In this document: positions 1-7,945 of the stretch, piece after piece
How the letters are laid out: every line of letters starts with the position of its first letter
How positions within the stretch are numbered: the stretch's first letter is position 1
Assembly: GCF_006376615.1 (NCBI RefSeq)
Contig: NZ_VEXQ01000018.1
Coordinates: forward strand, 32,723 to 96,722
Length of the DNA: 64,000 nt
Direction: 5' to 3'
From: Buttiauxella sp. B2
GTDB lineage: Bacteria > Pseudomonadota > Gammaproteobacteria > Enterobacterales > Enterobacteriaceae
Position numbers and translations under genes: made by a program
The notes under the pieces: generated by a model
Database searches by the model: none
What the model saw: the letters and a program-made list of their open reading frames with translations, nothing else
Told to the model about the DNA's origin: nothing

Positions 1-457
1 AACATCCGCATCTGATTTACCGTGTTGAATGACTGCGAACCGCCGCAAACCTGCATAACGGACAATGTTTTACCTTGGGATGGACAACAGTTCCTTCACT
101 CAGTGGTATCCAGCCAATCTGCGCTTTCATGACTGAACTCATCGCCCCGTGTCTTTCCGGTGAACTCCAAACCATTCCTTCACACCACCTGACTAGTTTC
201 CGCAACTCGAGCACTTTAGGATCTGTTTCTGGCGCGCCATCAGGTAATGGTAGACAAGAGGGATTAAAGATTTTTACTTCAGCCCCCATTTCTGCCAGCA
301 ACCGCCCCGCTTCTTCTACGGTAAACCGGCTGTATGAGCGCTGTCTAACAGAGCCGTAGAGAATCAAAATGCGCACTGTCGCCTGGGGGCTGGTCTGAAT
401 TTTATTGGCAATTTCATCATTAAAAAACTCTTGTTCGATTGCAGATAAATATGTCAT
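1..457 (-). pseudogene. arsH: arsH, NADPH-dependent FMN reductase of arsenic resistance; frameshifted and cut by the window edge
   Basis: ArsH is a cytosolic flavoprotein that oxidises trivalent organoarsenicals and reduces quinones. The reading frame holds the family landmarks: the FMN-phosphate loop around ILYGSVRQRSYSR, the PSCLPLPD stretch and the WSSPERHGAMSSVMKAQ block. After EGTV the frame goes wrong: the arsH reading ([19 protein letters not shown], then NTVNQMRM) continues in another frame to position 1. One missing base between 85 and 86, the C of an expected CGT arginine codon in VRPSQG, explains the shift exactly. The ATG at 455-457 has a GGGGA upstream. It is divergent from arsRBC, as in many ars loci. 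The rest of the gene lies outside the window. It is either a true loss of function or a sequencing error. Confidence 0.85.
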
Positions 458-479
458 GAAAATTCCCCAGCCTAAAGCT

Positions 480-540
480 GTGCTTTAAAACCAATCATAT
501 ATGAATTAGTGTATGTATCATTAACTCATATTGAGGTTTC
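480..540. promoter_or_regulatory. arsH/arsR divergent control region
   Basis: The gap of about 86 bases between arsH and arsR must hold both promoters and the ArsR operator. It is A+T rich and contains a CATATATG palindrome followed by related TATGTATCATTA and CTCATATTGAG stretches, as expected for an ArsR site. Exact operator bounds cannot be set by eye. Confidence 0.4.
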
Positions 541-543
541 AAA

Positions 544-864
544 ATGCTTCAGCCTGTTCAGCTTTTTAAACTGCTTGCCGATGAAACGCGGTCGACCATT
601 GTGATGTTGCTCAGGGAGTCCGGCGAGTTATGTGTATGCGACATCTGTGCAGTTACGGCGGAGTCTCAGCCCAAAATATCCCGACACATGGCCTTATTAC
701 GCGAGGCTGAACTGGTGACTGACCGCCGCGAAGGGAAATGGGTGCATTATCGCCTGTCGCCACATATGCCTGCATGGGCTGCAACCATCATTGACTCAGC
801 CTGGAATAGTGAACGTGGGAACATACGAAATAAGCTGAATAGCACTTCAGCTACCTCGTATTGA
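544..864 (+). CDS. arsR: ArsR, arsenite-responsive ars operon repressor
   Basis: This is a 106-residue winged-helix repressor of the ArsR/SmtB family. It binds the ars promoter and lets go when As(III) or Sb(III) is bound. The metalloid-binding motif ELCVCDIC is present with Cys30, Cys32 and Cys35, the arrangement of the R773-type ArsR. The recognition helix region is SQPKISRHMALLREAELV, followed by the wing DRREGKWVHYRL. It is the first gene of arsRBC and is divergent from arsH. Length and motif fit the enterobacterial family. It should repress its own operon and probably arsH. Confidence 0.95.
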   Translation: MLQPVQLFKLLADETRSTIVMLLRESGELCVCDICAVTAESQPKISRHMALLREAELVTDRREGKWVHYRLSPHMPAWAATIIDSAWNSERGNIRNKLNSTSATSY

Positions 865-909
865 AATGGGTTTACATATGCAATTAATCAAATATGAATG
901 GAGTCATTA

Positions 910-2199
910 ATGTTACTGGCCGGTGCAATTTTTTTACTTACTCTTGTTCTGGTTATCTGGCAACCCAGGGGATTGGGTATTGGCTGGAGCGCAATGCTGG
1001 GCGCAGGTCTGGCGCTACTGTCAGGAGTTGTTCACTTAGGCGACATACAGCTCGTCTGGCAGATTGTCTGGAATGCGACCGCAACCTTTATCGCCGTTAT
1101 CATCATCAGCCTTCTGCTCGATGAATCCGGTTTCTTTGAATGGGCCGCACTGCATGTTGCCCGTTGGGGCAATGGCCGTGGTCGCTTACTGTTTACCTGG
1201 ATTGTCCTGCTGGGCGCTATGGTAGCAGCACTGTTTGCCAATGATGGCGCAGCACTTATCCTGACACCTATTGTGATTGCGATGCTCCTGGCTCTCGGTT
1301 TCAGCCAGGGGACAACTCTAGCCTTTGTCATGGCAGCAGGATTTATAGCAGATACGGCCAGCTTACCGCTTGTGGTCTCAAATCTGGTGAATATTGTCTC
1401 AGCTGATTTCTTTAACCTCGGCTTCACTGAGTATGCAGCAGTGATGGTGCCGGTTAACCTGGCAGCAATTGCAGCGACACTGACCATGCTGCATCTGTTT
1501 TTCCGCAAAGATATTCCCGTAGTTTACGACCTGTCCCTGTTGAAAGCGCCGAAAGAAGCTATCCGCGACATAAACACGTTTAAAATCGGGTGGCTGGTAC
1601 TGATTCTACTGTTGCTAGGTTTCTTTGGCCTGGAGCCGCTCGGTGTGCCTGTCAGTCTGGTAGCAGCCGTAGGAGCACTGATTCTGTTTGCGGTTGCGAA
1701 TAAAGGACATGCTATTAACACCGGCAAGGTGCTTCGTGGTGCGCCCTGGCAAATAGTTATCTTCTCGCTGGGTATGTATCTGGTGGTCTATGGTTTGCGC
1801 AATGCAGGACTGACTCACTACCTATCATCCCTTCTGAACCAGCTGGCTGAACAGGGATTGTGGGTGGCTACGTTGGGAACGGGGTTCCTGACAGCATTTT
1901 TGTCTTCCGTTATGAACAATATGCCGACCGTACTAGTAGGGGCACTTTCGATTGATGGCAGCACGGCCACGGGTGTAATCAAAGAAGCGATGATTTATGC
2001 CAATATTATCGGTAGCGATCTGGGGCCTAAAATCACGCCAATTGGCAGTCTGGCGACACTGTTATGGCTGCATGTTTTGTCGCAGAAAAATATGACTATT
2101 ACCTGGGGATATTACTTCCGTGTGGGCATTGTCATGACAATCCCGGTGCTTATGGTGACGTTGGCTGCATTGGCCTTGCGGCTGTCTGTAGCACTGTAA
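910..2199 (+). CDS. arsB: ArsB, arsenite/antimonite efflux pump
   Basis: ArsB is a polytopic inner-membrane carrier that exports arsenite or antimonite using the proton gradient. From the ATG at 910 it is 429 residues, the length of E. coli ArsB, beginning [19 protein letters not shown]. Family blocks include [30 protein letters not shown] and [19 protein letters not shown]. In-frame ATGs at 898 and a nearby ATG at 894 exist, but a GGAG six bases before 910 and the family length favour 910. It is 45 bases downstream of arsR and followed by arsC, so it is part of one operon controlled by ArsR. Confidence 0.95.
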   Translation: MLLAGAIFLLTLVLVIWQPRGLGIGWSAMLGAGLALLSGVVHLGDIQLVWQIVWNATATFIAVIIISLLLDESGFFEWAALHVARWGNGRGRLLFTWIVLLGAMVAALFANDGAALILTPIVIAMLLALGFSQGTTLAFVMAAGFIADTASLPLVVSNLVNIVSADFFNLGFTEYAAVMVPVNLAAIAATLTMLHLFFRKDIPVVYDLSLLKAPKEAIRDINTFKIGWLVLILLLLGFFGLEPLGVPVSLVAAVGALILFAVANKGHAINTGKVLRGAPWQIVIFSLGMYLVVYGLRNAGLTHYLSSLLNQLAEQGLWVATLGTGFLTAFLSSVMNNMPTVLVGALSIDGSTATGVIKEAMIYANIIGSDLGPKITPIGSLATLLWLHVLSQKNMTITWGYYFRVGIVMTIPVLMVTLAALALRLSVAL

Positions 2200-2263
2200 T
2201 TACTGTTTAACACATATCCCCAGGAGGAATGTCCTGTTGGGGTTTCAACAAGAGACAATCACA

Positions 2264-2692
2264 ATGAGCAATGTAACTATTTACCATAATCCCGCCTGTG
2301 GAACGTCACGTAATACCCTTGAATTGATTCGTAACAGTGGTACTGAACCTACGGTAATTCTGTATCTGGAAAAACCACCAACCCGTGAAGAACTGGTGAG
2401 AATGGTTGCGGATATGGGGATTACCGTTCGGGCGTTATTACGTAAAAATGTCGAACCTTATGAGCAATTAGGACTGCCCGAAGGCACTTTCAGCGATGAC
2501 AAGTTGATTGAGTTTATGTTACTGCACCCTATCCTGATTAATCGCCCAATTGTTGTCAGCCCTCTTGGTACCCGATTATGCCGGCCTTCAGAGGTAGTTC
2601 TGGATATTTTACCTGATGCTCAGCGTGGGGCCTTTAACAAGGAAGACGGTGAGCGAGTCATTGATGAGCAAGGTAAACAGATCAAAAAATAA
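2264..2692 (+). CDS. arsC: ArsC, glutaredoxin-coupled arsenate reductase
   Basis: ArsC reduces arsenate to arsenite in the cytosol, using glutathione and glutaredoxin, so that ArsB can export the product. The 142-residue protein has the active-site HNPACGTSRNTL with catalytic Cys12. Basic partners expected of the R773 family are present in LINRPIVV and TRLCRPSE. The start MSNVTIYHNP was chosen by family N-terminus; an in-frame upstream start at 2237 would add nine residues unlike the family. It is the last gene of arsRBC. Confidence 0.95.
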   Translation: MSNVTIYHNPACGTSRNTLELIRNSGTEPTVILYLEKPPTREELVRMVADMGITVRALLRKNVEPYEQLGLPEGTFSDDKLIEFMLLHPILINRPIVVSPLGTRLCRPSEVVLDILPDAQRGAFNKEDGERVIDEQGKQIKK

Positions 2693-2884
2693 GAACTGAG
2701 AAAGAGAGTAGCAATTGAGATATTAGAAAAATAATAACATGGCATAGCTCATTGGTATTTTTGTCGTAATAGGCAATTTAATTACTTTTATTATGCCTGG
2801 ACACCGATTCACTTTCCCTGATGAGAGATTTTCTATGGTGATACAAGACGCCGGGAGTAACCTTTGAGCATGGCTCGTGTGTAT

Positions 2885-3577
2885 CTAGTTCCCTGCTCTA
2901 TGCCTATCGCGCTCAGTTTTGGCAAGTTTGCTGATGTCCTCTTTTTCCAGAATAACTTTGTCACAGCCGTAACGTACCGCATTTAACATCGCTTTACCGA
3001 TATCTTCTGTTGTCAGAATCGCATGTGGAAAAATGAGTTTCAGAACTGGAAGTACTGGCGTCATTAACTGATAAAAAATCCGGTAGCTGGTCGTTTTGGA
3101 ACGCGCACCATACAAGGGTTGGATAATGGCAGGACGAAACATCCAGGCAGAGGCAAAACCCAGAGCCAGAATCGCATTTTCAGTTTTGCCTTTCACCGTG
3201 GCCCACATACTCTTCCCCTGCATCGAACTGTCGGTCCCAGCACCCGAAACATAGATAAAGGCCATCTCCGGGTTTACCTTCACCAGACGGGAAGCCACGC
3301 TCAGGGTTAAATCGTAGGTCAGTTTACTGTACTGCTCTTCAGTCTTCCCGGCAGCACTGACGCCGAGACAAAAAAAGCAGGCCTCATAGTGGCGCATGTC
3401 GTAATCGCTTAAGGGCTGAACCAAGTCGGCGGTAATCAGCTGCTTCAGCTTTGGATGGTGGTCAGGTAATGCGGAACGCACGATGACTGTCACCGTTTCC
3501 ACATCGTCTGCCAGCAGACATTCACGTAAAACCCCCTGACCCACCATGCCGGAAGCGCCATAAATTACAATTTTCAC
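2885..3577 (-). CDS. NAD(P)-binding SDR-like protein
   Basis: This 230-residue protein begins with a Rossmann nucleotide-binding motif, IVIYGASGMVGQGVLREC, typical of atypical short-chain dehydrogenases/NAD-dependent epimerases (TIP30-like group). Other family marks are CFFCLGVSAAG and a YVSGAGTD strand. The usual YxxxK pair is not clear; a WATVKGKTENA segment lies where it should be, so catalysis is uncertain. The start is GTG at 3575-3577, with AGAGG seven bases upstream. It stands alone between arsC (convergent) and the aldehyde dehydrogenase gene. The substrate is unknown. Confidence 0.75.
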   Translation of the reverse strand: MKIVIYGASGMVGQGVLRECLLADDVETVTVIVRSALPDHHPKLKQLITADLVQPLSDYDMRHYEACFFCLGVSAAGKTEEQYSKLTYDLTLSVASRLVKVNPEMAFIYVSGAGTDSSMQGKSMWATVKGKTENAILALGFASAWMFRPAIIQPLYGARSKTTSYRIFYQLMTPVLPVLKLIFPHAILTTEDIGKAMLNAVRYGCDKVILEKEDISKLAKTERDRHRAGN

Positions 3578-3711
3578 AAGCTGACCTCTGCTACTTTATT
3601 ATTACTACTGAAGCAGCAACCCCCTACTCGTGAGTCATATTACTTTCGGGGGATGCGTTATGTAAGGCGGCTATTTTTATCGTGAACAACTAACCACCCA
3701 CTCACAGATCT

Positions 3712-5124
3712 TTAGAATATCGATTTGTATTCAAGATAAGATTTGATGCCATAGGTACCGTTTTCTCTTCCAATACCTGACTGTTTGACCCCACCAAACG
3801 GGGCAAAAGGATTATGACCGAACGTATTAATAGAAACGGTTCCTGCTTCCATTTGCTCAGCAATTTTTCTCGCATGCTGGATATCAGACCCGCTGACATA
3901 GCCTGCAAGGCCATACGGTGAGTCGTTTGCGATATCAATGGCTTCCTGTTCTGTTTTGTAGGTGATCACGCAGAGCACGGGTCCGAAAATTTCTTCTCTT
4001 GCTATGGTCATGTCATTGGTGACATTGACAAATATAGTGGGTTTCACGAAATTACCCTGCTCAAGGCCTTCCGGATGTCCTGGCCCACCCGTGAGAAGTT
4101 CAGCACCTTCTTCGATCCCTTTTAGAATATAGCTCTGAACTCTCTGGTACTGTGTTTTCGATACCATTGGCCCAATAGCCGTATCAGGTTGCTCAGGTAA
4201 TCCCACTTTAAGGTGCCCGACAGCCTGCTTAAGTGCAGATTTAACTTCTTCGAGACGATTTTCAGGGACCAAAATTCGGGTTCCTGCAATGCAGGCTTGC
4301 CCGCTATTCATAAACCCTGAACCCAGAATAAAGGGTATCGCCTGGCTCAAGTCAGCATCGCCCAGAACAATGTGTGCCGACTTACCGCCAAGTTCCAGCG
4401 TTACCCTTTTAAGCGTGGCAGCTCCTGTGCTCGCAATGCTTTTTCCAACGGCAGTTGAACCCGTGAAGGAAATTTTGGCTACGTCAGGGTTTCTTGTTAG
4501 TTCCGCACCGACCACATCTCCCCGGCCGTTGACAATATTGATGAGTCCGGCAGGTAAATTAGCTGCATTCACGCACTCCATTATCACCTGCGTCTGCAGA
4601 GCGCTCATCTCACTGGGCTTGGTCACAACAGTACATCCAGCAGCCAGTGCGGCGGCTGTTTTATTACAAAAATAGAGAATATTGGCATTCCAGGGGGTGA
4701 TATGACCTGCAACGCCGACCGGATTCATCGAAACTTCGGTTTCCCCTACCATCTCTTTAAAGGTAATGTTTTTCAGGCTCTCTTTTGCACTCAGAATCAA
4801 GTCAGTCGACGCCTTCACAAGGAATTGTGCCATCTGTGCAGGTCCACCGTATTCTTTTATCAGTGCCTGTGCGTGGTCATCTGCCCGGGCAAGAATGGCA
4901 TCGTGTAATCTCTGAAGGTATTCGGCACGCTGTTCAGCAGTGGTTCTGGAATAGGTTTTAAACGCTTCTTTTGCCGCGGCTATTGCTCGCTGTGCGTCTT
5001 CCTCATTTCCGAGCACAACTGTTCCGATAACCTCATTAGTGGAAGGGTTGATGAGTTCGAACTTCTCCTGCCCAACTGAATCTGTAAATTTTCCGCCAAT
5101 ATAATGCTGAGTGATGTGCTTCAT
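3712..5124 (-). CDS. Aldehyde dehydrogenase family protein
   Basis: This is a 470-residue NAD(P)-dependent aldehyde dehydrogenase that oxidises an aldehyde to its acid. Catalytic residues are visible: Asn146 in TPWNAN, Glu244 in LELGG and Cys278 in GQACIAG, plus the FTGSTAVG cofactor loop. The start MKHITQHYIGG has a strong GGGAGAGG just upstream; the longer frame to 5175 lacks this support. Its promoter region holds a perfect 11-bp inverted repeat that recurs before the adjacent tetR gene, so repression by that TetR and induction by a small toxic molecule are likely. The physiological substrate cannot be read from sequence. Confidence 0.88.
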   Translation of the reverse strand: MKHITQHYIGGKFTDSVGQEKFELINPSTNEVIGTVVLGNEEDAQRAIAAAKEAFKTYSRTTAEQRAEYLQRLHDAILARADDHAQALIKEYGGPAQMAQFLVKASTDLILSAKESLKNITFKEMVGETEVSMNPVGVAGHITPWNANILYFCNKTAAALAAGCTVVTKPSEMSALQTQVIMECVNAANLPAGLINIVNGRGDVVGAELTRNPDVAKISFTGSTAVGKSIASTGAATLKRVTLELGGKSAHIVLGDADLSQAIPFILGSGFMNSGQACIAGTRILVPENRLEEVKSALKQAVGHLKVGLPEQPDTAIGPMVSKTQYQRVQSYILKGIEEGAELLTGGPGHPEGLEQGNFVKPTIFVNVTNDMTIAREEIFGPVLCVITYKTEQEAIDIANDSPYGLAGYVSGSDIQHARKIAEQMEAGTVSINTFGHNPFAPFGGVKQSGIGRENGTYGIKSYLEYKSIF

Positions 5125-5195
5125 GTGCCTCTCCCGATAAGTTAAAGTTTGCTGCTTGTCGTGCTGCGTTAACACTGGAGTTCTATGAAACTCAT

Positions 5196-5221
5196 AAAAT
5201 GACTGAATGGTCAGTCATTTT
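5196..5221. promoter_or_regulatory. Probable TetR operator upstream of the aldehyde dehydrogenase gene
   Basis: A perfect inverted repeat AAAATGACTGA-N4-TCAGTCATTTT lies 72 bases before the aldehyde dehydrogenase start. Its core (5200-5217) matches at 14 of 18 positions a second palindrome at 5817-5834 before the tetR gene. Shared sites of this form are typical operators of TetR-family repressors. Confidence 0.7.
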
Positions 5222-5238
5222 ATGCATAAAAAATTAAC

Positions 5239-5802
5239 CTACATTCTTAGAGACTGCCAGAACATGCGAAAACCAGTATCGGTGTATTCGTTCGTTCTGC
5301 CTGGCTCATTGATGACGAAATCGATTGTCGTTTCAGCCAGCGAAGCCATGACGGCAGTGATGAACGCCACATTTTGGCAGGATTCAGAGTTACTCAGTTC
5401 GGACAACATATGATTAACCACTTCAAACATGGCCTGGGACTGCTTACGGGTACCCTCTGAGATGACCCTGGAGACGGTCAGTTGTTGCAAGGCGGTACGC
5501 TTCTCAGGGTTATTACACGCCCATGCAACATACGACTTCCAGACATGAAAAGCTTTGTTTTCAATCCGTGCTTGCAGTGGAAATTCATATATCAGTGCCG
5601 TAGCAACTTCAGTTTTGATGTGCAGATAAAGCTGATTCAGCAGTGTGACCTTATCCGGAAAATACGTAAACAGAGATCCAGTAGAGATACCTGCTTCTTT
5701 AGCAATTAAGGCCGTGGTTGCATTAAGCCCCTGCCCAGCGATGATCCGCACAGCGGAATCCAGGATGGCTTTACGTTTTTCTTCGTCAAGTGGTCTTGCC
5801 AT
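5239..5802 (-). CDS. TetR/AcrR-family transcriptional repressor
   Basis: This 187-residue regulator has the canonical N-terminal TetR helix-turn-helix: KRKAILDSAVRIIAGQG, then TTALIAKEAGISTGSLFTYFPDK at residues 25-47. The C-terminal ligand domain (about 60-187) has no recognisable ligand signature. It is on the same strand as, and upstream of, the aldehyde dehydrogenase gene, with 114 bases between. Palindromes before both genes suggest autoregulation and control of the dehydrogenase. The inducer is unknown. Confidence 0.88.
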   Translation of the reverse strand: MARPLDEEKRKAILDSAVRIIAGQGLNATTALIAKEAGISTGSLFTYFPDKVTLLNQLYLHIKTEVATALIYEFPLQARIENKAFHVWKSYVAWACNNPEKRTALQQLTVSRVISEGTRKQSQAMFEVVNHMLSELSNSESCQNVAFITAVMASLAETTIDFVINEPGRTNEYTDTGFRMFWQSLRM

Positions 5803-5816
5803 GTTGTCATCTTAAT

Positions 5817-5834
5817 TGAGTGATTAGTCAATCA
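5817..5834. promoter_or_regulatory. Probable TetR operator upstream of tetR
   Basis: TGAGTGA-N4-TCAATCA lies 15 bases before the tetR start codon. It is an imperfect palindrome of the same length and spacing as the core at 5200-5217 and would place the repressor over the tetR promoter or ribosome site. Confidence 0.6.
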
Positions 5835-5904
5835 TACGATTTGTTGAGTAATAATCAAGCCTGAATGGAAATTTTTAATGAGTAATTGATGTTAGAACCT
5901 GTTT

Positions 5905-6141
5905 TTAGCGTAACAAAGATTCAATAATTGCACTGAACGTAATATCGCCGGTGAATTGTTTGTTGGCTTCAGTATTGGCATCATGGTGTTGCTTTAGATC
6001 TTTCATGGCCGCGGTGTAATCAGCCGCTTCTGATTCAAAATCAATCTTCTGATAACCTGATTTCAGCAGTTCAACCTGCTCAGAAATGCTGTCCAGGGCA
6101 CGTATATCAGTATTTTTAACGAAAAATACATAGTGAGGCAT
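5905..6141 (-). CDS. Small hypothetical protein, 78 residues
   Basis: I do not recognise this protein. The frame opens further upstream, but AAGGAG about eight bases before the ATG at 6139-6141 sets the start at MPHYVFFVKNTDIRAL. It is acidic to neutral, predicted soluble and largely helical, with no signal peptide, no cysteine and no membrane segment. It sits 190 bases downstream of a BON-domain lipoprotein gene on the same strand. The strong ribosome site and codon use make it a real gene. Confidence 0.65.
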   Translation of the reverse strand: MPHYVFFVKNTDIRALDSISEQVELLKSGYQKIDFESEAADYTAAMKDLKQHHDANTEANKQFTGDITFSAIIESLLR

Positions 6142-6331
6142 ATTCTTACTCCTTCTTTTACTCACACTCATGAATAGTGCAACAGCTCTGAAACGAACTG
6201 ACTTCATCGCCTGAAAAGAACAGTAGTCTCTAGAGGCACTGGTCGGCCTGCACTTTGACACTGATATAAAAACAGGATGCACATGCATCCTGTTTTCATT
6301 ACTGCTAGATTTGACGCACAAATACAATGCG

Positions 6332-6646
6332 TTATTTTAACTTCAAATCGTTTTCGATAGTTTTCACACCCGCGACTGTTTTAGTCGCAGTCACCGCTTT
6401 TTTGATATCTTCTGATGAAGCAACAAAGCCACTTAGCTGTACGCGACCTTTATAAGTGACTACTGTAATATCCGTCGATTTCAGTGATTTCTCTGCCAGC
6501 AATGCCGATTTCACTTTTGTGGTAATCACAGTGTCATCAATATAGTTACCTGTGCTTTCCTTATTGGAAGAACCCGCACAACCTGTCAACGCAACCGAGA
6601 GTGTTGCCGCTGCTAATAAAGCCATCATTGATTTAGAATTTTTCAT
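6332..6646 (-). CDS. BON-domain lipoprotein
   Basis: This 104-residue protein has a lipoprotein signal peptide ending in the lipobox ALTGC (Cys23) and then one BON domain: DDTVITTKVKSALLAEKSLKSTDI, VTYKGRVQLSGFV and VAGVKTIENDL. BON domains bind phospholipid or sit in envelope and osmotic-stress proteins such as OsmY and DolP. The residue after Cys is Ala, so outer-membrane sorting is expected. The ribosome site AAGGAAGGGA precedes the ATG. A role in envelope stress is inferred only from the family. Confidence 0.85.
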   Translation of the reverse strand: MKNSKSMMALLAAATLSVALTGCAGSSNKESTGNYIDDTVITTKVKSALLAEKSLKSTDITVVTYKGRVQLSGFVASSEDIKKAVTATKTVAGVKTIENDLKLK

Positions 6647-6843
6647 TAAGTCCCTTCCTTTCCTTTTGACATCATCAAGATAGTGATAACTGTAATCCGT
6701 ACTAATCAGCCAGTGTAATCATAGTAATTATTTGCTCAAGTGTGGATTGTGCGCAATCCTAAAAATTTTGGTGCCGGGTCAAAGAGAGTTAGGGTTTATT
6801 TCACCATCAGGTGCTCTGCCAATTTGATAAGAGCAACCCCCTG

Positions 6844-7428
6844 TCATCGAGTTTTTAACTTCTCCTGGCAGTTCTGATCCGCTTTACCTTCACGCATTAA
6901 AACGCCCTCTTTCCCTTTGCTCCAGAAGCCCCAGTTTTGCGCTTCATACTTCGCACCACTACCAGAACGGGCAAGATAAGCGATCTCTGGCTGGATATTG
7001 CCGGTTTTCAGCAGCGCAGCTGGCATTTCGGTTTCGTTGTAGTACCAGGCTATCAGTTGCTCTTTCCCGCACTGATAGGTGTAAGGATCAGGTGTTTTCA
7101 GCAGTTCACCTTTTATCTGCAACTCGGTAATGCGCCTGGAATATTCGTCGATCACACACTGGCTGGCGTTATCACTTTTCCAACATTCGTCGCGGCCTTT
7201 TATCCAACCTCGTTGCGTGGCTTTTTGCACTTTTTGCTCTTGAGCGGGTAATTTTTTCATTGCAGCCGAATACACACTCGACATTTTCACGTCCAGCGCC
7301 GCGAGTGTCTTATCCTTACAAATCAACTTTTCCACTTCGCTGCCGCTGGTCTTGTTACAGTCAAACGACGGTTTCGCCGCAAAAGCTAATGGTGAGGCTA
7401 GCACCATTAGAATCAGTACCTTTTTCAT
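6844..7428 (-). CDS. Periplasmic lysozyme-inhibitor-type protein: DUF1311 (LprI-like) domain fused to MliC domain
   Basis: The 194-residue protein has a Sec signal peptide (about 1-18, ending AFAA). Residues about 22-105 look like the DUF1311/LprI domain: FDCNKTSGSEVEKLICKD, ALD, YSAAMKKL and RDECWKSDNASQCVIDEYSRRITEL, with four cysteines spaced for disulfides. Residues about 115-194 look like MliC, the membrane-bound C-type lysozyme inhibitor: YTYQCGKEQLIAWYYN, ARSGSGAKYE, WGFWSKGKEGVLM and a last Cys. Both domains are associated with lysozyme inhibition, so host or competitor lysozyme is the likely target. Here there is no lipobox, so the protein should be soluble in the periplasm. Confidence 0.8.
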   Translation of the reverse strand: MKKVLILMVLASPLAFAAKPSFDCNKTSGSEVEKLICKDKTLAALDVKMSSVYSAAMKKLPAQEQKVQKATQRGWIKGRDECWKSDNASQCVIDEYSRRITELQIKGELLKTPDPYTYQCGKEQLIAWYYNETEMPAALLKTGNIQPEIAYLARSGSGAKYEAQNWGFWSKGKEGVLMREGKADQNCQEKLKTR

Positions 7429-7614
7429 ATCAATAATCCTGATTCATCAAAATATTGCAGTGAATTGCCCAGCTTACACCGACAATCACACAGCGTTTGG
7501 CATCTTGATTTTGTTATGTTTTAAGAGGGTTTATTTACACGGAACGCATTAACCCACCGAAATCGTTAATGTATTTTAAGCTGATGGAACTGTTCCCCGC
7601 GAGGGAAATATCCG

Positions 7615-7642
7615 CGCCGCTTTGCGGTGGTTAGTTTTTTTT
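7615..7642 (+). terminator. Orphan Rho-independent terminator, plus strand
   Basis: CGCCGC-TTT-GCGGTG forms a six-pair stem (one G-T pair) followed within a few bases by eight T. It reads on the plus strand, yet no plus-strand gene lies within 5 kb upstream. A second small hairpin, TTCCC-N5-GGGAA, lies just before it. A small RNA ending here is possible. Confidence 0.5.
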
Positions 7643-7701
7643 CATCATTTTTTGCAGGCGCGGCTTTTGGTTTGACTGCACAAAGCATAAAGAAGGGTTA
7701 T

Positions 7702-7866
7702 TTATCGCGGTGCAACGAACAGAGATTTACATGATGGACAAAGCAATGTTTGCCCCTGACGGACTTTATTGGCGGGATGCGTAGACTTTTTGCCACAAAT
7801 TGGACAAGTAATAGAGTTGCTTGATGCTTTACTGAGGTATTTCATTGCGGAATCGAATAGGGACAT
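7702..7866 (-). CDS. Small CPXC-type zinc-ribbon protein, 54 residues
   Basis: A short open frame on the minus strand encodes 54 residues beginning MSLFDSAMKYLSKASSNSI. It carries two knuckles, CPICG (Cys21, Cys24) and CPSCK (Cys43, Cys46), separated by 18 residues, the pattern of a treble-clef or ribbon zinc site. The basic segment between them and the LLCPSCKSLFVAP ending resemble small zinc-ribbon proteins of enterobacteria, of which cold-shock-associated examples are known. AAAGG lies about ten bases before the ATG. It is shorter than common gene-calling limits and may be missed. Function is unknown; nucleic-acid binding is only a guess. Confidence 0.7.
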   Translation of the reverse strand: MSLFDSAMKYLSKASSNSITCPICGKKSTHPANKVRQGQTLLCPSCKSLFVAPR

Positions 7867-7945
7867 GATGATTAGCCTTTCAATGAATAAGGTTCATCGT
7901 ATCATGCCCCGAAGAATTAGCGCACAAGTTATCCGATTTACCTCG

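Noticed and set aside
1032..1508. 158-codon minus-strand frame opposite arsB
   Set aside because: It is a shadow of arsB: Ala/Arg/Ser-rich, no domain pattern and no ribosome site.
2740..2870. Open stretch LIGIFVVIGNLITFIMPG downstream of arsC
   Set aside because: It looks membrane-like, but a TAG directly precedes it and no usable start codon exists, so it cannot be called a gene.
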